A program made the position numbers and the translations under genes. Under the pieces are notes generated by a model. The model was not told the origin of the DNA and did not search any database. It saw nothing but the letters and a program-made list of their open reading frames with translations. Of a stretch of 64,000 nucleotides of DNA, positions 27,790 through 36,523 are shown one piece after another. The stretch is from Vibrio sp. 05-20-BW147 (GTDB lineage Bacteria > Pseudomonadota > Gammaproteobacteria > Enterobacterales > Vibrionaceae): contig NZ_SZTO01000017.1 in the NCBI RefSeq assembly GCF_013369385.1, positions 1 through 64,000 of the forward strand, in the 5' to 3' direction. The number at the start of each line of letters is the position of its first letter. Position 1 is the stretch's first letter.

Positions 27790-28758
27790 TTAAACAGGTT
27801 CAATTTCTTTTAAATGGCGCTGCGCCGATACTTTTGCCGCCACGCAACCTAAGAAGGTCCCTGTCATCACAAGCAACAAGGATTCATCCCAGCTGAGGCC
27901 AATAAGACGAAATTGGCTGTCGTATAAAGCCGCGAGATCCGCAACGGCGCCATTCAACAACACCGTAATCAACGCGGTAAAACACCACGCCGATACCGCG
28001 CCAAGTAAACCAAACCACATTCCTGAATATAAGTAGGGGCGTAGAATAAAGTTGTCTGTCGCACCAATGAGTTTCATGGTTTGAATTTCTTCTTTGTTAG
28101 CGAGCACATTAAAGCGCAAGGTATTGCCAACGATTAAAAATACAGCACCCAACATTAACAGTGTCAAGGTCATGACAATAATTGTCGCGACCGTTTTTAT
28201 TGCATCTAACCGTGTTAACCAATCTTCGTCTAGACGCACATCAGTAATGTCTTCTTCTTGACGCAGTTGTTGCGCCAACGCTTTGATGGCGTTGTTCTCT
28301 TCCACCGCAGGGGTGATCACCAAGACGCCCGGCAGGGCATAATCTTCCAGTAAGCTTAACGCTTGGTCAAAACCGGAATACTGGCTGAGATGCTCCAAGC
28401 CTTGCTGCGGAGAGATGTACTCCACCAATTCAACATCTTGCTGCGTTTCCAACTCATCTTTGAGCACCATGACTCGAGCTTCTGGTACTCCTTCACGCAA
28501 GTAGGCACTCACTTGTGCTGGCGACGTGACATGCGAGGTGGCAACGGCGATGTTTTTACCAAGCAAATACAAACAGGCAGGCATAGCTAATGCCATGGAG
28601 ATGACCGCTAAGGTTAAAATATTCCCCAGCGGGCGATGCCAGATCGCTTTGAAGGAGGCTTTGGCTTGCTTGATATGGATCGAAACAAAACCGTCTGTCT
28701 TAGGGCGATTCGAGGTCGATTTGCTCGCTGGCTTTTTAAGGCGTTTATTCGCGGCCAT
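27790..28758 (-). CDS. ftsX: Cell division ABC transporter permease FtsX
   Basis: 322 residues. A basic N-terminal cytosolic tail (1-45), then four membrane segments (about 48-70, 195-220, 245-270, 295-315) and a large periplasmic domain between the first two. The stretch NKEEIQTMKLIGATDNFI is a family hallmark. With FtsE it links the divisome to peptidoglycan hydrolase activation. It overlaps ftsE by 14 bases. Confidence 0.96.
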   Translation of the reverse strand: MAANKRLKKPASKSTSNRPKTDGFVSIHIKQAKASFKAIWHRPLGNILTLAVISMALAMPACLYLLGKNIAVATSHVTSPAQVSAYLREGVPEARVMVLKDELETQQDVELVEYISPQQGLEHLSQYSGFDQALSLLEDYALPGVLVITPAVEENNAIKALAQQLRQEEDITDVRLDEDWLTRLDAIKTVATIIVMTLTLLMLGAVFLIVGNTLRFNVLANKEEIQTMKLIGATDNFILRPYLYSGMWFGLLGAVSAWCFTALITVLLNGAVADLAALYDSQFRLIGLSWDESLLLVMTGTFLGCVAAKVSAQRHLKEIEPV

Positions 28759-29422
28759 AATCTTCTACCTCACTGAGAAAACCTTGGTTAAGTTCGAAAT
28801 GGCGATACTGAGGACGAGAGTTGACCAAGTTGATGTCGTGTGTCGCCAATAAAATGGTCACGCCAGCACGATTGAACTCTTCAAACAAACGCAACACTCG
28901 GTTGGACAACTCAGGGTCAAGGTTGCCCGTTGGTTCATCGGCCAACAACAAGGTTGGGCGATTGACCACGGCGCGAGCGATACCGACACGTTGCTGTTCA
29001 CCACCAGAAAGTTGGCTAGGCAGGCAACGGGCTTTATCAAGCAGCCCTGTTTTGTCGAGAGCTGCTGAGACTCGGCGTTTTATCTCATTCTCTGAGATGG
29101 ATTCAATGCGCATCGGCAGTGCCACGTTGTCGTAAACACTGCGATCCATCAGTAAGCGGTGATCTTGGAAAACAATGCCGATATTACGACGTAAAAACGG
29201 CACGTCTTTATTCGGAATGCGTGTGATGTCATGACCATTGAAACTGATGCGACCATCAGTAGGTCGCTCAATGGCACAGATCAATTTCAGCAAGGTACTT
29301 TTACCGGCACCTGAGTGTCCACCTAAAAACGCCATTTCGCCACGATGTAAATGAAAGTCGACTTTTTGCAGGGCCTGACGGCCGCCACGATAGGCTTTAC
29401 TTACCTGCTGAAATCGGATCAC
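28745..29422 (-). CDS. ftsE: Cell division ATP-binding protein FtsE
   Basis: 225 residues. Walker [16 protein letters not shown]-loop FQDHRLL, signature [14 protein letters not shown], Walker [13 protein letters not shown] and the switch His in [10 protein letters not shown]. ATPase partner of FtsX at the division septum. Gap of 20 bases after ftsY. Confidence 0.97.
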   Translation of the reverse strand: MIRFQQVSKAYRGGRQALQKVDFHLHRGEMAFLGGHSGAGKSTLLKLICAIERPTDGRISFNGHDITRIPNKDVPFLRRNIGIVFQDHRLLMDRSVYDNVALPMRIESISENEIKRRVSAALDKTGLLDKARCLPSQLSGGEQQRVGIARAVVNRPTLLLADEPTGNLDPELSNRVLRLFEEFNRAGVTILLATHDINLVNSRPQYRHFELNQGFLSEVEDYGRE

Positions 29423-29442
29423 CGGTTATTCCTCTCTAATGC

Positions 29443-30630
29443 TTACTCTTCTCGACTAAATAGCGCGTCGATAAATTCTTGGGTTTCAAACGGGCGGAGA
29501 TCCTCAATCCCTTCACCCACACCGATGTAGCGAATTGGAATGTTAAACTGATCGGCAATAGCAAAGATCACGCCGCCTTTCGCAGTGCCATCCAGTTTGG
29601 TCAAGGTGATCCCGGTGATCGGCGCGACATCGCTAAACAGTTTCGCTTGGCTAATGGCGTTCTGACCGGTGCCTGCATCCAAGGTCAACATGATTTCATG
29701 CGGTGCGGAGTCGTCGATTTTCTTCATCACTCGGACAATTTTGCGCAGCTCTTCCATCAAGTTGCTCTTGTTCTGCAAGCGACCCGCAGTATCGGCAATC
29801 ACCACATCAACCCCACGCGCTTTGGCGGCTTCAATCGCATCATAAATCACCGATGCGCTGTCTGCGCCAGTGTGCTGTGCGATCACTGGGACATTGTTAC
29901 GCTCACCCCACACTTGCAACTGCTCAACGGCCGCCGCACGGAAGGTATCGCCCGCCGCCAACATCACTTTCTTACCTTGATTTTGGAACTGTTTCGCCAA
30001 CTTACCAATGGTGGTGGTTTTACCCACGCCATTTACCCCAACCATCAGGATAACGTAAGGGGTTTTGCTGCTGTCCACTTGCAATGGTTGCTCAACCTTA
30101 GAGAGGATCTCCGCCATCTCTTCCTTGAGCAAACCATACAGAGCCTCACCATCTTTTAAGTCACGGCGAGACGCTTTTTCTGTTAAGTTTTCGATGATTT
30201 TCAACGTGGTATCCATACCCACATCCGCAACGAGTAGCTGTTCTTCCAACTCTTCAAACAGATCATCATCGATTTTTTTGCCTTTAAATAGACCAAAGAA
30301 ACCAGCGCCGATATTGGCTTTCGTGCGACTCAAGCTGCGTTTTAGACGCGCAAAAAAGCTTTCTGTTGGTTTTTCTTGTTCTTGCACGCGCGGTGCTTCA
30401 ACCACCACAGGTGTCACTTCAACGGGTTCTTCAGCTGCTGGTTTGCTGATTGGTTCTGCCGCCGCCTCTTCAACCACTTCTTGGCTGACAATCGGTTCAA
30501 CGCTCTCTACGGTTTTTTCGTCAGACTCGCTGATCACCTCTTCTGATTGTGCAGGCTCTGGTTGTTTTACTTGGTCATCGTCACCAAAGCCAAGCCACGA
30601 TAGTAATCCGCGCTTTTTCTTTTCCGTCAT
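29443..30630 (-). CDS. ftsY: Signal recognition particle receptor FtsY
   Basis: About 395 residues from the ATG at 30630, preceded by AGGATATC; the open frame continues 44 codons upstream without family sequence. The acidic A domain (about 20-110, rich in Glu/Pro/Val) is followed by the four-helix N domain and the GTPase G domain: GVNGVGKTTTIGKLA (G1), DTAGRLQNKSNL (G3), TKLDGTAKGG (G4). Docks SRP-ribosome complexes at the membrane. First gene of ftsY-ftsE-ftsX, divergent from rsmD. Confidence 0.97.
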   Translation of the reverse strand: MTEKKKRGLLSWLGFGDDDQVKQPEPAQSEEVISESDEKTVESVEPIVSQEVVEEAAAEPISKPAAEEPVEVTPVVVEAPRVQEQEKPTESFFARLKRSLSRTKANIGAGFFGLFKGKKIDDDLFEELEEQLLVADVGMDTTLKIIENLTEKASRRDLKDGEALYGLLKEEMAEILSKVEQPLQVDSSKTPYVILMVGVNGVGKTTTIGKLAKQFQNQGKKVMLAAGDTFRAAAVEQLQVWGERNNVPVIAQHTGADSASVIYDAIEAAKARGVDVVIADTAGRLQNKSNLMEELRKIVRVMKKIDDSAPHEIMLTLDAGTGQNAISQAKLFSDVAPITGITLTKLDGTAKGGVIFAIADQFNIPIRYIGVGEGIEDLRPFETQEFIDALFSREE

Positions 30631-30835
30631 CGGGAGATATCCTGGTTTCTTATATACTGGGTTGAATCTTTGCTGATACGCAAGCAAAGAGACAATCGCG
30701 ACTGGTATACGCATGTGATCCGTTTTTCTCGGCGGAATAATGGTACACTTTGTCACTATCAAATTCTGGGCAATATCCAGGCTTTAGGCCTGGGCGATTG
30801 GCTATAGTAACACTTTATTAGCGGTCAAAAAATCT

Positions 30836-31429
30836 ATGGTAAGACGTCGCCAGCAAAACACATCACAAAATAAGCCAACAACTGGCTGTGTACGCATCAT
30901 TAGTGGCCTTTGGCGAGGGCGAAAGCTGCCCGTGCATGACGCCGAAGGCTTGCGCCCTACAACTGACCGAGTCAAAGAAACGCTGTTTAACTGGTTAGCA
31001 CAGGATATCCCTCGCGCTCGCTGTTTGGATCTGTTTGCCGGCTCTGGCGGCTTAGGTTTTGAAGCGGCATCACGTCAGGCAGAGCAAGTCACCATGTTGG
31101 AGTTAAACCCCAAAGCGTTTGCTCAATTGCAACAAAATGTCACAGCACTAAAGGCAAATAATATCAAAGTGATTCAAGGCGATGCACTGCAATTCCTTAA
31201 GCAGCAAGGCACACCGCATCACGTGGTGTTTATTGACCCGCCATTTCGCCAAGGACTACTTGCCGAAGCCGTGACTTTGCTGGAGCAAAATGGCTGGCTG
31301 GCAGACGACGCGATGATTTATATTGAAAGTGAAAAAGAACTTCAGGTAGACGAGCTGCCTTCGACTTGGCATCTGCATCGCGAAAAAACCGCTGGGCAAG
31401 TCAGCTATCGCCTTTACGAGCGACAATAG
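30836..31429 (+). CDS. rsmD: 16S rRNA (guanine(966)-N(2))-methyltransferase
   Basis: 197 residues. SAM-binding motif LDLFAGSGGLGFEAASR and catalytic FIDPPFRQG (D/N-PP-F/Y type) identify the RsmD family; RIISGLWRGRKLPV and LRPTTDRVKETLFNWL at the N-terminus are characteristic. Methylates G966 of 16S rRNA on the 30S subunit. Divergent from ftsY as in E. coli. Confidence 0.96.
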   Translation: MVRRRQQNTSQNKPTTGCVRIISGLWRGRKLPVHDAEGLRPTTDRVKETLFNWLAQDIPRARCLDLFAGSGGLGFEAASRQAEQVTMLELNPKAFAQLQQNVTALKANNIKVIQGDALQFLKQQGTPHHVVFIDPPFRQGLLAEAVTLLEQNGWLADDAMIYIESEKELQVDELPSTWHLHREKTAGQVSYRLYERQ

Positions 31430-31447
31430 TCAGCAAAGGATCGAGAA

Positions 31448-31714
31448 ATGAAAGCACTGTTATTTTTAGCGAAAGCCGCCATCTCATTTGTGTGGTTGAT
31501 TCTGTTGGTTAATATTGTGTCACCATTTCCAGGTAACGCCGCCATCGTGCTCTACATCATGACGGCATTTTTGTTCATCATGCATGGACTACAAATGCTG
31601 ATCTTCGTCGGCGCGTTTGGTGACAAAATTACCATGACGCGCTGGGAAAAGAATTCCATTCTGATATTTGGCATTTTTGCCCTGCTCGATATTCGACGCA
31701 AATATATGATGTAA
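31448..31714 (+). CDS. yhhL: YhhL family membrane protein (DUF1145)
   Basis: 88 residues with about three hydrophobic segments and the family ending MTRWEKNSILIFGIFALLDIRRKY. Follows rsmD by 18 bases, as yhhL does in E. coli; AGGATCGAGA serves as ribosome binding site. Function unknown. Confidence 0.88.
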   Translation: MKALLFLAKAAISFVWLILLVNIVSPFPGNAAIVLYIMTAFLFIMHGLQMLIFVGAFGDKITMTRWEKNSILIFGIFALLDIRRKYMM

Positions 31715-31732
31715 TTCTTTTGCCTCAGAAAT

Positions 31733-31768
31733 AACAATGCCGCTCCCTAGAGCGGCATTGTTTTATTC
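31733..31768. terminator. Bidirectional terminator between yhhL and yhgN
   Basis: AACAATGCCGCTC and GAGCGGCATTGTT are perfect 13-base inverted copies around a 4-base loop, followed on the plus strand by TTATT. Confidence 0.93.
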
Positions 31769-31779
31769 CGTCATTCAGA

Positions 31780-32373
31780 TTAGCTCACGGCGCCCATATA
31801 GCTTTTAACACCGTTGAGGAACATTTGGGTTGAAATCATCACCAGCAACAAGCCCATCAAACGCTCAACCGCTTTTAAGCCGCGCTCTCCCAAAACTCGA
31901 TGGAAAAAGCTGTAGAACATCAGAATCACAAACGTTGCCGACCAAGCAATCAGCACCGCAATAGAGAGCTCACCCAAATTATTAGGATGCTGAGAAGAGA
32001 GCAACAGTAATGCGGCAATCACAGATGGGCCGGCAATCATCGGTATCGCCATTGGCACAATAAAGGGCTCTTCACCTGCCGCTAAACCAGTAATGCTGCC
32101 TGCGCTGGGGAAAATCATCTTAATCGCGATGATGAAAAGAATAATGCCGCCGGAAATACTCAAGGTCTCTGGCTCTACCTGCAAGAAAGCCATGATGCTT
32201 TGCCCTGCAAACAAAAACAGCATCAAAATGAGGAGGGCGAACAGTAACTCACGAATCAATACCTTGCGACGTCGCTTCGCATCAAGGTGTTTTAAGATTG
32301 ACAGAACAATCGGGAGATTACCCAACGGGTCCATGATAAGAAACAGCATGGTGGCTGCAGCAAGAATGTCCAT
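31780..32373 (-). CDS. yhgN: YhgN-type MarC family inner-membrane protein
   Basis: 197 residues from the ATG at 32373 (the longer frame adds 26 unrelated residues). Six predicted membrane segments. Family sequence: LFLIMDPLGNLPIVLSILKHLDAKRRRKVLIREL, GGIILFIIAIKMIFPSAG in pieces, GEEPFIVPMAIPMIAGPS and AVERLMGLLLVMISTQMFL. Despite the old antibiotic-resistance name of MarC, the transport role is unproven. Confidence 0.92.
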   Translation of the reverse strand: MDILAAATMLFLIMDPLGNLPIVLSILKHLDAKRRRKVLIRELLFALLILMLFLFAGQSIMAFLQVEPETLSISGGIILFIIAIKMIFPSAGSITGLAAGEEPFIVPMAIPMIAGPSVIAALLLLSSQHPNNLGELSIAVLIAWSATFVILMFYSFFHRVLGERGLKAVERLMGLLLVMISTQMFLNGVKSYMGAVS

Positions 32374-32521
32374 AAGTGCTCTCAAAATACAACAATGGCG
32401 AGAGTATATACCAAATGGCGTTGGGAGGCAGAGTCGGGCGAGCCCTGGCATAAAATGAGCTCGCTACTAGGGAGAGAAACGAGCGATCAATCAAACCACT
32501 CGTTCCTACAGGGATGCACCC

Positions 32522-32743
32522 TTAGTGATTACAGATGCGCGCCAAGTTGACGCAGAACTTTCCTTGCTGCTCACTGATTTTTTCTCGTTCCAACAAAAAG
32601 CTCAGCAGTGAGTCTAAATCGAGCCCTTGTAGCTTACACGTATGAAAGCGGGTTTCACCACCGAAATGCGCCAGCAGTTCCGCACGGTCCATCGGCTGTT
32701 CTTTAAGAAGGTGAAGAAGATTGTGAGCATGGATATCATTCAT
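32522..32743 (-). CDS. YecH-like small metal-binding protein (DUF2492)
   Basis: 73 residues. Matches the YecH family over its length: starts with IHAHNLLHLL, has FGGETRFHTCKLQGLDLDSLLSFL in the middle and ends ICNH. Conserved His and Cys residues suggest metal binding, but no direct role is known. Confidence 0.82.
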   Translation of the reverse strand: MNDIHAHNLLHLLKEQPMDRAELLAHFGGETRFHTCKLQGLDLDSLLSFLLEREKISEQQGKFCVNLARICNH

Positions 32744-32819
32744 GGATTAAGCGTCCTGTAACACGTCAAGTGGCCCCAGCTTAACCTTTTATAAAAATCG
32801 TGCTTTGACCTAAAACAGC

Positions 32820-33440
32820 TCAATAGATGATAGAAGCCACGATCAAAGCATGTGCGACGAAATAACTGCCCGACACCCAAACATAAGCACGCTTCATCGG
32901 TTTACGATAGCCATGAATCGCATACGCCAGCGCAGAATAAATCATGACTAAGGTTCCAGCAAAACCGATCGCATTGGAGAAGTCATTTGCTTGAAGCCAA
33001 ACTTCCCCTGCCGCCCAAGCTAACTGCACCAACATAATGCCCATAATCACGACAGGAAAAACCAAAGAATCCAATTGAGGGAGGAGCAAGAAAAACGCCA
33101 CGATGCTCGCCGCCAACAACAATGCCAAAAGCCACCAGACAATGTCGCCATTGAGTTGTAACCAGAAAGACTTGCTGTAGCAAAGCTGCGCGAGAAGAAA
33201 GCCAGAGAAATAGAGTGTTTTCTTCGATTTAAGAGAGTGAAGCGTATCGGCAGCCACTGACACCAGCAAGCCTGCGGCAATCCAGTAGCTATGGGCAGAT
33301 GCTGGTCCTTGCGTTAACACCAAAACCAGTAAAAGAGATAAGGTAAACAATTTAAAAAACAACGCTTGAAATTGACTTGCGTGTCGAACGCCCATAACGG
33401 AAGTCATTCCAGATAAGCCTATCGCCAACCAACTCCACAT
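32820..33440 (-). CDS. yhhN: YhhN family membrane protein (lysoplasmalogenase-like)
   Basis: 206 residues with about seven to eight membrane segments. The pattern of conserved acidic residues (VSVAADTLHSL) and the C-terminal GSYFVAHALIVASIIY fit the YhhN/TMEM86 family, whose animal members hydrolyse lysoplasmalogens. The bacterial substrate is uncertain. The E. coli order rsmD-yhhL-yhhM-yhhN is here spread over 5 kb. Confidence 0.85.
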   Translation of the reverse strand: MWSWLAIGLSGMTSVMGVRHASQFQALFFKLFTLSLLLVLVLTQGPASAHSYWIAAGLLVSVAADTLHSLKSKKTLYFSGFLLAQLCYSKSFWLQLNGDIVWWLLALLLAASIVAFFLLLPQLDSLVFPVVIMGIMLVQLAWAAGEVWLQANDFSNAIGFAGTLVMIYSALAYAIHGYRKPMKRAYVWVSGSYFVAHALIVASIIY

Positions 33441-33499
33441 CTGCAGTACCCTTCTATTTATTACGCGGCTAGTCTAGGTAGACGAGCAATTATGTAAAG

Positions 33500-34160
33500 C
33501 GGCAGAGGGCGAAAGTTCGATCTTGATAGCGATTCACTGCTTATTGTGAGGTAAGCCATAGCTTAGAGAAAAACCACTATTTTACGGTATCGGATCACGA
33601 CAATACGTTTTAAATTCAGACCCCCTAGATAAAAAACGTGATAAAAAGCAGAAAGCAAACGTTAAACTCACTCAAAGGAAAATAAGCCGGACATTATCAG
33701 CGGTAATGAATAACAATAGACTGAAAAAACAAAATTAAAAAACAAAACAGAATAGAAACAAAACAAATAAAATCAACAAGTTAAATATTAAAGCAAAAGA
33801 AAACCACCCCTCGAGCTGGTACAACCAGAATAGACCACTAATCACATCATTGTTTTCTCATCCAATGATAAAACCCCTACGCAGCCTCTATTGACTTTCT
33901 ACAACCTCGAAAAAACCAATCGAAAAGACCGACTATTTAGCAATAAAAGCCGCAGGACAAACCAAAACCAAACAAAGAGCACTAAACACTATTTGAGCAA
34001 TATCACATTAATAAAAAAACAATTAAAAACATAAACTTAAAACAACAATTTACTAAAACACAAAAATTAGCGCAATTTAAAAGCACCCAAAAAACACTGT
34101 TTAATTACCAACAAACCGACAAAAACACAAAGTTATCTTATTTTTTCAAAGAGATTACTA
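33500..34160. other. A-rich, T-poor gene desert
   Basis: Between yhhN and the next gene lie about 800 bases with no credible open frame. From about 33,600 to 34,140 the plus strand is very rich in A and then C, and poor in G and T, with many AAAACAAA-type runs. The strand bias is striking compared with the rest of the window. RNA from the plus strand would be unstructured and C-over-G biased, like Rho loading sites; whether it is transcribed is unknown. Confidence 0.7.
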
Positions 34161-34168
34161 ACGATCTA

Positions 34169-34198
34169 TTGATCACGCCTTAAAAACGATGCTATATT
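34169..34198 (+). promoter_or_regulatory. Promoter of the 25-residue membrane protein gene
   Basis: TTGATC (34169-34174), an 18-base spacer and TATATT (34193-34198), 44 bases before the start codon. Confidence 0.6.
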
Positions 34199-34241
34199 GC
34201 GTTCATAGAGTTCATCAACCGTTTATGGAGGTAGTGTTGTG

Positions 34242-34319
34242 ATGTCTTCTTCTCAAAAGCAAGGACTGGTAATGATCGCAGTTATCGTTGGTTTAATGAC
34301 ACTACCAATGATGTACTAA
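34242..34319 (+). CDS. Small (25-residue) single-span membrane protein
   Basis: The predicted protein starts MSSSQKQG, then has a hydrophobic span of about 16 residues (LVMIAVIVGLMTLPMM) and ends in Tyr. GGAGGT lies 9 bases before the ATG (a GTG at 34239 is also possible). A promoter-like pair lies upstream and a strong terminator begins 17 bases after the stop, so this is a complete single-gene unit of about 170 bases. I do not recognise the family; size and topology recall other stress- or oxidase-linked small membrane proteins, but no function is claimed. Confidence 0.8.
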   Translation: MSSSQKQGLVMIAVIVGLMTLPMMY

Positions 34320-34335
34320 GTTTCAGAATCTAAAT

Positions 34336-34369
34336 AAAAAACGGGATGCTTTCGCATCCCGTTTTTTTT
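34336..34369 (+). terminator. Terminator after the small membrane protein gene
   Basis: CGGGATGC-TTTC-GCATCCCG with an A-run before and eight T after: a textbook intrinsic terminator. Confidence 0.95.
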
Positions 34370-34480
34370 ATTGTCTTTCATACGCCCATACAACGATTAG
34401 ACATGGCAAGAGCATCCCCTCACCCTACACTTCACGGCGCACTCCGTGGATTGCCTCATTTCATTTTTCCCAGTTGAGCG

Positions 34481-34849
34481 TTATTTAAAATGCTGGCTAA
34501 GTACGTCCCAGTTGGCGTAGTAAAAAGCCATCGCCCCCAATGTCATGGAAAGCATCAATAAAATCGCCACACGCCAGATAAAGCGGCCACTTCTCGGTGT
34601 CAGTTCTTTTTCACACTCATCGCACACCGCCAAAAAGCCCTTTTTATCATCCAACTGATAATTATCTTCATGCACGACTTTATTGCGTATCGTCGCAATA
34701 AAACGGAGCTTGCCAATCACGTCATGTGGCAGACGTTCTTCACAGCTCGTCACGAGCTGATGCAACCCTTTACCTTCAGCATGATATTGAGTGCGCAACA
34801 AAGTCTCTAATCTACGGGTACGAGTGACCACTTGTTCGATTTCTGACAT
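34481..34849 (-). CDS. HEPN-motif (DUF4145-like) single-span membrane protein
   Basis: 122 residues from the ATG at 34849, which is preceded by GGAGGG. The soluble N-terminal part (1-90) is helical and contains LRFIATIRNKVVHE; Arg55-X4-His60 matches the RX4-6H motif of HEPN domains, many of which are RNases or RNA/nucleotide binders. Two CXXC-like Cys (CDEC, 76-79) follow. A membrane segment spans about 92-112 and the short C-terminus is periplasmic. The gene stands alone with no antitoxin visible beside it. Function unknown. Confidence 0.78.
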   Translation of the reverse strand: MSEIEQVVTRTRRLETLLRTQYHAEGKGLHQLVTSCEERLPHDVIGKLRFIATIRNKVVHEDNYQLDDKKGFLAVCDECEKELTPRSGRFIWRVAILLMLSMTLGAMAFYYANWDVLSQHFK

Positions 34850-35084
34850 CGTGCCCTCCTTTCGTTCGAGTGTTTGTTTCATTCTATTCTTCTACAGTTT
34901 GATTCACATTTCGAGCCAAGTGAGCCGCATAGGCTCAAAATTGTGCTCTCATACGCATATAGAATGTGATATGCGCCGAAAATTTTATCGTCTCTTATCT
35001 TTAGATCACGATTCGCTACTGGCAACCCCTTGTTTGGCAACTAGCTTCTGTAAAATGAGACACTCATTCAGACTGGAGGTCATC

Positions 35085-35414
35085 ATGCCTATTTCCTTTG
35101 TTTTTGCCGTACTCGCATTGATTGCTATTGGTGGTTGGCTCTTCGTTCGTTTCTATCGTACTCATATTCAAGGCAATAACGCCCCAGAACAAAAAGTACA
35201 GGTCACTGTGCTTGATAAACAGGTTATCCCTATTGCCGATGCTCAGCCTGGTGAAGATGATCAAGAGTATTGGATCTACGTACAACGTGGCGCTCTCGGC
35301 CCCAAACGCGAGTTTCAGGTTGGTGTACACTATTTCCACGCTCTTAACCCCGGCGATAAAGGGGAACTCACCTACAAGGGCGATAAGTTTCTTCATTTTG
35401 CCCTGAAGCGCTAA
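35085..35414 (+). CDS. yhhM: YhhM family membrane-anchored protein (DUF2500)
   Basis: 109 residues from the ATG at 35085, which has GGAGGT at the proper distance; the open frame upstream is not part of the gene. One N-terminal membrane segment (3-22), then a beta-rich domain ending FHALNPGDKGELTYKGDKFLHF, as in YhhM. Function unknown. Its stop overlaps that of the convergent acyltransferase by 4 bases. Confidence 0.88.
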   Translation: MPISFVFAVLALIAIGGWLFVRFYRTHIQGNNAPEQKVQVTVLDKQVIPIADAQPGEDDQEYWIYVQRGALGPKREFQVGVHYFHALNPGDKGELTYKGDKFLHFALKR

Positions 35415-36424
35415 GGCAATAACCAACGTGTCTTAGCGGAGAGCGAGAATAGGTAACTCAACGCTAAGGCACCCGCCCCACTCAGCACGACCCATAACGG
35501 GATGACCCACGCAGGATGACCCTGATACCAACCCAACTCTTTCATTGGCCATAGAAAAATAGGATGCAATAAATAGATGCCTAAACTGTGGCGGCTGATC
35601 AACGCCACCCACTTTTGCCATTGAGCCGACAACCGCTCGCCCACAGAGCGACACAGCACAAACACCATCGATGCCGCCAATACCACATTGATGGTTTTAT
35701 ACGACAGCCAACGCCCAACGGTGTATTCCCCTGCAGCAAGGCTATTACTCACCACCATAATCACCGTGGCAGCCAATGCCATTCCCCCCAGCAGCACCGC
35801 CCCAACGACCACTGAGCGTTGATTCGGGACTTTGCTAAAGAGCAGATAGCCAAGAGGAAGGTAGCCACTGTACAGCCATAGCCCGTAGCTCCAAGGGCCA
35901 TCGATACCCGCCAGATACAACACAGTGGTGAACAACCATAACGCGGTAAAGAGATAGAGGATGTCCTGACGTTGCTGGCGAACAAGCCACTGGAACATCG
36001 GAATCACAAAATAGAGCGGAATAAAATAATAGAAGAAACCAAGATGGTAATAGGTGGCATGCTCTGGGCTGTTGCTGAGCACTTCTGTCACTTTACTGCT
36101 ATCAAAACCGCCCGCACTCAAGCCGGAGAGGAGCGCATAGAACAACGACCAAAAGAGAAAAGGGATCAGCACCTTACCTAAACGACGACGAGCATAATAA
36201 GGCAGATCAAATGGCCGAGTGTCACTGAGCATCAGGGCGCCAGTGATAAGAATAAAAACCGGTACCGCCCAACGAGAAATGCCATTGATGCCAACGGCCG
36301 TCACCCACTGATCAAAAGGAATCGCCCCTAACTCATGACGATAAGGCGCAAGCACATGAATGGCGATCACGGCCACCGCCGCGACACATCGTAGCAAATC
36401 AAAAAACTGAACTCTTTCGCGCAT
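35411..36424 (-). CDS. Acyltransferase 3 family membrane protein (WecH/YiaH-like)
   Basis: 337 residues with about ten membrane segments. The family signature is the N-terminal FFDLLRCVAAVAVIAIHV with catalytic His22 and, further on, ISRWAVPVFILITGALML. The C-terminal HSLGIYLLHPIF is also typical. Members O-acetylate sugars of envelope polysaccharides; E. coli WecH, acting on enterobacterial common antigen, is the closest I recall. The actual acceptor here is unknown. Confidence 0.85.
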   Translation of the reverse strand: MRERVQFFDLLRCVAAVAVIAIHVLAPYRHELGAIPFDQWVTAVGINGISRWAVPVFILITGALMLSDTRPFDLPYYARRRLGKVLIPFLFWSLFYALLSGLSAGGFDSSKVTEVLSNSPEHATYYHLGFFYYFIPLYFVIPMFQWLVRQQRQDILYLFTALWLFTTVLYLAGIDGPWSYGLWLYSGYLPLGYLLFSKVPNQRSVVVGAVLLGGMALAATVIMVVSNSLAAGEYTVGRWLSYKTINVVLAASMVFVLCRSVGERLSAQWQKWVALISRHSLGIYLLHPIFLWPMKELGWYQGHPAWVIPLWVVLSGAGALALSYLFSLSAKTRWLLP

Positions 36425-36465
36425 TCTCTATCCTCTTGCTTTTCATGGCTTTGACTATAGCAATA

Positions 36466-36502
36466 AAAAAAGCTGACACATGACATCATGCGTCAGCTTT
36501 TG
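36466..36502 (-). terminator. Terminator after the ars operon
   Basis: AAAAGCTGAC and GTCAGCTTTT are paired around a 14-base loop with an inner CATGA/TCATG helix; the minus-strand tail is seven T. Placed 22 bases past the arsJ stop. Confidence 0.9.
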
Positions 36503-36523
36503 GTTAGAATTCACACACTGCGA

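Noticed and set aside
29479..30159. 226-codon frame antisense to ftsY
   Set aside because: Shadow of a strongly conserved gene; composition follows ftsY codons.
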